NCBI RefSeq assembly: GCF_009690845.1
Contig: NZ_VWSJ01000034.1
Span: forward strand, 1-41,157
DNA from: Campylobacter portucalensis
Lineage (GTDB): Bacteria; Campylobacterota; Campylobacteria; Campylobacterales; Campylobacteraceae
Length of the DNA stretch: 41,157 bases
Direction of reading: 5' to 3'
The number at the start of each line of letters is the position of its first letter. Position 1 is the stretch's first letter. The translations under genes and the position numbers were made by a program. The notes beneath the pieces are model-generated. The model ran no database searches. It was not told the DNA's origin and saw only the letters and a program-made list of their open reading frames with translations. Shown here in pieces: positions 35,472 to 41,157 of the stretch.

Positions 35472-38221
35472 TATATAACCTCTAAACTTTTTAACTCACT
35501 TAAAACCTTGCTGAGCTGATTTTGTGCATTTTCTAGCCCTGTTTTATTTGTTTCTATGACTGAAGCTGGGGCATTTGCTATAAATTTTTCGTTTCCAAGC
35601 ATATTTTCTAGCTTTGCAATCTCTTTTTCAAGTTTGGTTTTTTGAGCATTAAGTCGCCTTACAAACTCACTCGTATCAACGCCACTTAGCGGCACAAATG
35701 TGCTTAAATTCTCGCTTACATCAGTAATAGAATTTTCTATCTTAGAATCTGTAAATTTAACATCTTCGCATTTTGATAAAAGTTTTATAAATTTTATAGC
35801 GTCATTTAAATCAATATTGCTACTTAACTTTACATAAGCAAGTGGAATTTTTGAATTTCCTAAATCAATCACAGCTTTTGCACGGCGAATTGAAATAACA
35901 GCTTCTATTAAAATACTAAAAAGTTTTTCTATCTCTTCATCATTTTTTGAAATTTTAGGATAGTTTGAGAGCATTATGGATTTAGAATTTTCTAAATTTG
36001 AACCACTTAATTCGTGGTATAAATACTCGCTTAAAAACGGCATAAATGGGCTAAGTAGCTTCATAGCTTCTTTAAAAATCGCTCCAAGTTCGCCAACGCT
36101 TTCTTTTTCAGCCTTACTTAACTCAATGCCCCAGTCGCAAAACTCATCCCATAAAAATTTATAAATAGTATTTGCTGCGTCGTTAAATCTATACTCATCA
36201 AGATTTTTTCTAGTTTCATTAACACAAGTTTGAAACTTATAAAGCATATAAAGCCCAAGCTTTGTTTTAATTTCTAAATTTTCTAAATCATCAAATTTAT
36301 TTTCATTTAAAAGCAGGTATTTATGAGCGTTATAAAGCTTATTTGTAAAATTTCTAACTTGAATGAGTTTTTCTTCACTTAGTCTAATATCTCGTCCTTG
36401 TATGCATAAAAGCGCTAAAGTAAAACGCAAAATATCGGCACTATACTCATCAATTTTTACTAAAGGATCGATCACATTTCCTTTGCTTTTACTCATCTTT
36501 GAGCCATCAGCAGCCTTAACAAGGGCGTGAAGATAGATGTCTTTAAAAGGCAGCTTTTTTAGGGCATTTTCACTTTGAAACATCATCCTTGCAACCCAGA
36601 AAAATAAAATATCAAATCCAGTTATAAGCATAGTATTTGGATAAAACTCATCTAAATCACTAAGGGACCATTTTTCATCTTTGTAAGCTTCATTATTTCC
36701 CCAACCAAGAGTTGAAAAAGGCCAAAGCCCACTACTAAACCAAGTATCAAGCACATCAGGGTCTTGATGAAAATTTAAACTAGAACATTTTGGACAAGAT
36801 TTGGGATTATCATCTTCGCTAGCCCACTCATTACCACACTCATTGCAGTAAAATACAGGAATTTGATGTCCCCACCAAAGTTGCCTTGAAATACACCAAT
36901 CTTTTAACTCTCTCATCCACGCATTAAAGCTATTTATCCAGTGAGATGGATAAAATTTAGCTTCGCCACTATTTACAGCTTTTATGGCGTCATTTGCAAT
37001 CTCTTTTTTTACAAACCACTGCTTTGAAATATATGGCTCAACCACATTTCCACAGCGGTAGCAGTATCCAACTTGATTGTTATAATCTTCTATTTTTTCA
37101 ATATTTCCAAGATTTTGAAGCTTTTCTACTACCTTATCTCTTGCTTTGAGTCGCTCTAGTCCTTTAAATTCTCCACACTCATCATTTAAAATTCCATTTT
37201 CATCAAAGATGGTTATAAATTCCAAATTATGGCGATTTCCAACTTCATAGTCATTTTGATCATGAGCTGGAGTTACCTTAACAATACCTGTTCCAAAGCT
37301 CATATCAACATATTCATCAGCAATTATTTCAATTTCGCGGTTTATGATAGGTAAAATTACTTTTTTGCCAATTAAATCTTTATATCTTTCATCAGCTGGA
37401 TTTACCATCACAGCAGTATCGCCAAAGAAAGTTTCAGGGCGAGTCGTTGCAACGACTATATAAGTACTCGTCTCGCACGCCATTTTTGAAAAATTCTCAT
37501 TTGAGTTGAACTGTGAAGCACTATTAGTGCATCTTATTTGTTCTTCGCTCGAATTTTCCAAATTTAACGCCTTATTATTATCTGGTAAATTAACAAAATC
37601 AGATAGATAATATCTTAAATGATAAAGCTTTCCAGCGTTTTCTTTATGCTCAACCTCAATATCACTTAAAGCTCCATCGTGAGTACACCAATTTACCATA
37701 TAATTACCACGAACAATCAGTCCAGCATTATATAAATTCACAAAAGCTTTTTTTACGGCATTTTTAAGACCTTCATCCATAGTAAATCTAAGCCTTGACC
37801 AAGCAGGAGTTATGCCAAGCTTTCTCATCTGCTTTATTATGGTATCGCCACTTTCTTCTTTCCATTTCCAAACTTCATCTAAAAATTTCTCCCTACCAAG
37901 GCTTTCTTTAGTTATGCCACGCTCTAAAAGACGCTTTTCGACAACATTTTGAGTAGCGATTCCTGCGTGATCAAGTCCTGGTTGATAAAGAGTTTTAAAA
38001 CCATCCATTCTTTTGTATCTTGTCATAATATCTTGAAGTGTAAAAGTTAGCGCATGTCCGATATGAAGTACCCCTGTAACATTTGGTGGTGGCATCATTA
38101 TACAAAATGTTTTATTGTTTTGTTTAGATTGGTTGCTGTTTATTTCAAAATATCCACGTTTTTCACAAATTTCATAGTATTTTTCTTCAATCTCTTTTGG
38201 GTTATAAAAATCTTTACTCAC
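35471..38221 (-). CDS. valS: Valyl-tRNA synthetase, with a 42-residue insertion
   Basis: ValRS charges tRNA-Val. HIGH is at 53-56 in PPPNVTGVLHIGH, KMSKS at about 574-578 in DGSKMSKSKGN, the editing domain begins near VVATTRPETFFGDTA (256-270), and a C-terminal coiled coil is visible in the last 70 residues. The start is GTG at 38221 with AAGGAA six bases upstream. At 916 residues it is about 45 longer than I expect for Campylobacter; the excess is a low-complexity, serine/asparagine-rich stretch at 211-252 just before the editing domain. It is the first gene of a coupled six-gene chain. Confidence 0.96.
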   Translation of the reverse strand: MSKDFYNPKEIEEKYYEICEKRGYFEINSNQSKQNNKTFCIMMPPPNVTGVLHIGHALTFTLQDIMTRYKRMDGFKTLYQPGLDHAGIATQNVVEKRLLERGITKESLGREKFLDEVWKWKEESGDTIIKQMRKLGITPAWSRLRFTMDEGLKNAVKKAFVNLYNAGLIVRGNYMVNWCTHDGALSDIEVEHKENAGKLYHLRYYLSDFVNLPDNNKALNLENSSEEQIRCTNSASQFNSNENFSKMACETSTYIVVATTRPETFFGDTAVMVNPADERYKDLIGKKVILPIINREIEIIADEYVDMSFGTGIVKVTPAHDQNDYEVGNRHNLEFITIFDENGILNDECGEFKGLERLKARDKVVEKLQNLGNIEKIEDYNNQVGYCYRCGNVVEPYISKQWFVKKEIANDAIKAVNSGEAKFYPSHWINSFNAWMRELKDWCISRQLWWGHQIPVFYCNECGNEWASEDDNPKSCPKCSSLNFHQDPDVLDTWFSSGLWPFSTLGWGNNEAYKDEKWSLSDLDEFYPNTMLITGFDILFFWVARMMFQSENALKKLPFKDIYLHALVKAADGSKMSKSKGNVIDPLVKIDEYSADILRFTLALLCIQGRDIRLSEEKLIQVRNFTNKLYNAHKYLLLNENKFDDLENLEIKTKLGLYMLYKFQTCVNETRKNLDEYRFNDAANTIYKFLWDEFCDWGIELSKAEKESVGELGAIFKEAMKLLSPFMPFLSEYLYHELSGSNLENSKSIMLSNYPKISKNDEEIEKLFSILIEAVISIRRAKAVIDLGNSKIPLAYVKLSSNIDLNDAIKFIKLLSKCEDVKFTDSKIENSITDVSENLSTFVPLSGVDTSEFVRRLNAQKTKLEKEIAKLENMLGNEKFIANAPASVIETNKTGLENAQNQLSKVLSELKSLEVI
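37466..37591 (-). repeat. In-frame palindromic insertion in valS
   Basis: Codes for residues 211-252 of ValRS. It contains a compact dyad GCACTA-T-TAGTGC at 37518-37530 flanked by imperfect arms (GAAAAATTC at 37488 against GAATTTTCC at 37551), so the DNA can fold into a long imperfect hairpin. The peptide (NSSEEQIRCTNSASQFNSNE within it) is polar and looks like linker sequence. It is comparable in kind to the palindromic elements inserted into Rickettsia proteins. Confidence 0.6.
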
Positions 38222-38361
38222 TTAAATTCCTTAAATAAAAATGGGCAGATTATAGCTAAATTTAGCTTTTAATTTTATAAAAACTCAAAATAAGGCTATT
38301 CCTACAAAATTTTACCTTTATAAATTTTTAGACAAAAAAGCAAAGAATAAAATAAATTTAT

Positions 38362-38380
38362 TATAATTATAATTATTATT
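38362..38380 (+). promoter_or_regulatory. Fur box upstream of the TonB-dependent receptor
   Basis: The 19 bases TATAATTATAATTATTATT match 15 of 19 positions of the classical Fur consensus GATAATGATAATCATTATC, including all three hexamer cores (ATAAT, ATAAT, ATTAT). It lies about 62 bp before the receptor ATG. Iron-dependent repression is the natural reading. Confidence 0.65.
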
Positions 38381-38442
38381 TAATTTTTATTAAAGTAAAA
38401 TAAAGCTACAATAATATTAAATTTAATTTATAAAGGATATGA

Positions 38443-40413
38443 ATGCCAAGAAATAAAAATTTAGTTTATCTATTTTGTGTAATTACTGCAAATTTAGCTG
38501 CAAATGAAAACTCTATAAACTTAGATGAGGTTGTTGTAACAGCTTCTGGTTTTTCCAAAACTTTACAATACGCTCCTGCTAGCATAGATATAGTCTCAAA
38601 AGATGTTATTGAAAAAAGATCATTTTCTAACATATATAATGTCCTTGATGATATATCTGGTGTAAGTATAGAAGGGGGAGGGAGTAGAAAGCTAGATAAT
38701 AGCTCTGTTTATATCAGAGGGCTCTCGGGCGATTATACTCTTTTTATGTCTGATGGAAAACCACAAGGTTCAAATGATGCTTACTATAATGGTTTTGGGG
38801 TAGGAATGGAGGCAAATTGGCTTCCACCTGCTGGTATGATAGAGAGAATTGAAGTTATAAAAGGTCCAATGAGTTCACTTTATGGATCAGAAGCGATGGG
38901 CGGAGTTATTAATGTTATAACCAAGAAAGTTCCTAATAAATTTACAGGAAGTATTGGAAGCGAGATTACTTTGCAAGAAGATAAAAAAAGTGGAAATTAT
39001 ACAAATAATAGATTTTATTTAGGCACACCAATTCTTAAAGATAAGATTGGATTTATAGTTTATGGTTCAACTTTTAATCGAATTGAGGATAAATTTAGTG
39101 GCGGTTTTAGGCAAAAAGATAAATACGATATAAACTCAAAATTAAATTTTGTTATTACAGATGGTAGTAATTTAGAACTATTTGTCGGTTATGCTAAAAC
39201 AAAAAATATAGGAACAAAAAATAAAACCGGTGATACTTTTTTAGAAAATGATAGAAGACAACTCTCTATAACTCACGATCACAATTGGGCAGATGGTGCA
39301 AATACAACAAGTTTTATAAGTCATGAAAATGTCCATATAGATAATGGCAAAACCACTAAATCAGCATATAAAAAGACCATTTATAATACAAAAACTCTTT
39401 TGCCATTCAGTAAGCATATTTTGACTTTTGGGGTTGATTTTAAAAAAGAAGAAACAAAACATGCAAAAGCTAGATTTCACGGCTCAAACAATAATACAAA
39501 TTTAAAGAGGTGGCAAGGCGCTTTGTTTGTTGAGGATGAATTTAATATAGCGGATGATTTAATTTTTACTTTTGGTCTTAGATATGATAAAAATGAGCAT
39601 TATGGAAGCGAATTTATACCTAGATTTTATGCGATATATAATCCAAATGATTATTTAACTATAAAAGGAGGGGTAGGTAAGGGCTATAAATCACCTAGCT
39701 TAAAGCAATCAGATCCAAAAATAGGCGAACAAAGCGGTGGTGGAAAGGCTCAAAAAATGGGTATAGGCAGTATAGATATAGGAAATTATGATCTAAAACC
39801 TGAATCAAGTATTAATTATGAATTATCTATGCTTTTAAAATTTAGTCAATTTGAAGCACAAACGACTATTTTTTACACAAATTTTAAAGATAAAATTGAT
39901 AAAACTACTAACTGTGATAGTGGTGCAAAGAAAAAAGGAGATCTTCTAAAATGTCTATATAATGGCAAAAATTACAATAGAATTCATCAATATATCAATG
40001 TAGATGAAGCAAATATTAGAGGTCTGGAATTAGATTTATCATACAAATTTGACAAATTTAAAGCAAGTGCAAATTATACATACTCAAAAAGTGAACTTAA
40101 AACTGGAAAATATAAAGGTCAGCCGTTTTTTAACACACCAAAACATATGGCAAATTTAAAGCTTGATTATAATTATAATAGAAATTTAAATTTATGGACA
40201 AAAATTAAATACAAAGGCTCTACAAGAGAAAAAAATGGAAAAATGGTTAAGTCATATATTATTTCAGATATGGGAGTAAGCTATGGTATAAATGATAATT
40301 TTACAATTTTTGGAGGCATTTATAATGTTTTTGATAAGAGTTTAACTAATGAAGAATATGGTAAGAGCTTGGATGGAAGAAGATATAGCGTAGGTTTTGA
40401 AGCTAAATTTTAG
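38443..40413 (+). CDS. TonB-dependent outer-membrane receptor (siderophore/haem type)
   Basis: A 656-residue outer-membrane receptor. Signal peptide at 1-20, a TonB-box-like NLDEVVVTASG near 25-36, a plug domain with VYIRGLSGDYTLFMSDGKP and the typical end IERIEVIKGPMSSLYGSEAMGGVINVITKK near 130-165, then a 22-strand-type barrel ending in phenylalanine (FEAKF), as the Bam machinery prefers. NVFDKSLTNEEYG near the end is the usual TonB-receptor C-terminal motif. AAGGAT precedes the ATG. The Fur box and the plug resemble the CfrA/FepA group, so ferric enterobactin or a similar catecholate is likely, but a haem or other metal ligand cannot be ruled out. No tonB or ABC genes are nearby. Confidence 0.9.
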   Translation: MPRNKNLVYLFCVITANLAANENSINLDEVVVTASGFSKTLQYAPASIDIVSKDVIEKRSFSNIYNVLDDISGVSIEGGGSRKLDNSSVYIRGLSGDYTLFMSDGKPQGSNDAYYNGFGVGMEANWLPPAGMIERIEVIKGPMSSLYGSEAMGGVINVITKKVPNKFTGSIGSEITLQEDKKSGNYTNNRFYLGTPILKDKIGFIVYGSTFNRIEDKFSGGFRQKDKYDINSKLNFVITDGSNLELFVGYAKTKNIGTKNKTGDTFLENDRRQLSITHDHNWADGANTTSFISHENVHIDNGKTTKSAYKKTIYNTKTLLPFSKHILTFGVDFKKEETKHAKARFHGSNNNTNLKRWQGALFVEDEFNIADDLIFTFGLRYDKNEHYGSEFIPRFYAIYNPNDYLTIKGGVGKGYKSPSLKQSDPKIGEQSGGGKAQKMGIGSIDIGNYDLKPESSINYELSMLLKFSQFEAQTTIFYTNFKDKIDKTTNCDSGAKKKGDLLKCLYNGKNYNRIHQYINVDEANIRGLELDLSYKFDKFKASANYTYSKSELKTGKYKGQPFFNTPKHMANLKLDYNYNRNLNLWTKIKYKGSTREKNGKMVKSYIISDMGVSYGINDNFTIFGGIYNVFDKSLTNEEYGKSLDGRRYSVGFEAKF

Positions 40414-41043
40414 AAAACTATAAGTTAAAATGGCTAGTTTATGCAAATTTATAGTATGTAAATTTTGATAAAATTAGCCAATGACTTGTAGTGAATTTAT
40501 GAAAATCTATACTAGATGATAAAAAATTATATTTATCATTTTTAATTTTAAATTATCTTTTGGCTTATATAATTTTTAAACCAAACAAAATAAACCCAAT
40601 TTCAATATATTTAATAAATTATTTTACTATTTAACACAACACCAAAACTCGCACTCTTAAATATAAAAATTTCTTCTCTTCATTCCTCTAAATTTAGTCA
40701 TTTTAATCTTACAATCCCTAAAATTTATAAATTTATTTTTAAGATCACTGTGTGTAAAGAAGAAGTAAAGAGAAAGTTTTACTATATTAGTTAAAGTATT
40801 TTATTAAATTTAACAATTAAATTTACCACGACCCTTTTTTATGTAAAATAAAAATATGTTTCTATAAAACAACTTTTATCTATTTTACTTCTTAGTTTTA
40901 CTCTTTTTTAACATTAATTTTTATTTATTTAAAGATTATTTAGTAACCATTATGACTTTAAATCAAAAAATTTCTTATGAATTTAAGAGATATCTATTTT
41001 AATCTTTTTGATAAAATTGGTATTTAATTGGCAATTAATCACA
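40414..41043. other. Gene-free AT-rich region
   Basis: About 630 bp after the receptor gene with only short frames (12-20 codons) on both strands. I see no RNA gene and no clear terminator. It ends at the right inverted-repeat arm. Confidence 0.55.
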
Positions 41044-41157
41044 TTATGAAATCATAACAAAATACGATATTTATCAATACTAAATTCATAAAAAATTTTA
41101 AATATCTTTACAAAAAATCCACTTTATCCAACCCCTAAATAAAACAGAATAAATTTC
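41044..41157. repeat. Right arm of terminal inverted repeat, with duplicated ATPase tail
   Basis: Reverse complement of bases 1-114 with one mismatch. On the plus strand 41045-41083 reads YEIITKYDIYQY and a stop, exactly the C terminus of the ABC ATPase, with no gene in front of it. It is therefore a displaced fragment rather than the end of a second gene. Confidence 0.95.

Noticed and set aside
40414-41043. Small proteins after the receptor gene
   Set aside because: Frames such as the one starting at 40950 are only about 15 codons long, lack ribosome sites and resemble no known peptide.
1-41157. CRISPR array, tRNA or rRNA genes, insertion-sequence transposase
   Set aside because: I saw no regularly spaced short repeats, no tRNA cloverleaf apart from the tmRNA ends, no rRNA core sequence and no transposase-like frame. 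The frequent AAATTTA words are a genus-wide bias rather than a repeat family.

Overview
This window looks like chromosome from a Campylobacter-type Campylobacterota bacterium. It is very AT-rich, its intergenic DNA is full of AAATTTA words, promoters are extended TATAAT boxes behind T-rich stretches, and the gene order lgt-frdC-frdA-frdB followed by two dynamin-like GTPases matches what I know of Campylobacter jejuni. The tmRNA tag (ANNVKFAPAYAKVA) is also close to the Campylobacter one. I do not assign a species.

Layout. 75-2470 (minus): a ThiXYZ-like ABC importer for a thiamine pyrimidine precursor. 2947-4724 (minus): a YceI-type periplasmic protein and an unrecognised Campylobacterota-type protein. 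4813-7075 (plus): thiL, truD and the RNase P RNA. 7179-11722 (plus): a tight operon of flavin oxidoreductase, methyltransferase, YkgJ-type cysteine-cluster protein, TPR protein, trpC and a HIT protein. 11790-14195 (plus): RibB fused to a degenerate RibA-like domain, a TorD-like protein and lgt. 14257-17650 (plus): fumarate reductase frdCAB, closed by a clear terminator. 17769-21541 (plus): a dynamin-like GTPase pair. 21500-24226 (minus): AI-2E-family permease, ruvB and a Sel1/Hcp-type protein. 24334-24695 (plus): tmRNA.

24696-32009 is accessory-looking. A minus-strand unit runs DUF302 protein, metN, a second Sel1 protein, metI, and then the remains of a DISARM-type defence locus: drmA with its helicase core deleted, drmB, and the tail of an SF1 helicase. 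metQ is absent where one would expect it. The Sel1 gene sits inside the methionine transporter operon between two copies of the 3' end of metN, which looks like a cassette insertion. 32090-38221 (minus) runs from valS straight into five translationally coupled genes: an unknown soluble protein, an unknown four-helix membrane protein, an adenine methyltransferase, an R.PabI-family base-excising restriction enzyme and a DUF486 membrane protein. 38443-40413 (plus) is a TonB-dependent siderophore-type receptor behind a strong Fur box.

Points most worth a second look: the unknown soluble/membrane pair next to the R.PabI restriction-modification system; the internally deleted DISARM locus; the Sel1 cassette in the met operon; a 42-residue palindromic insertion in ValRS; and 114-bp near-identical inverted repeats at the two extreme ends of the window, which carry a duplicated tail of the thiamine-transporter ATPase gene. 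Functions were assigned by reading motifs only; no database search was possible.
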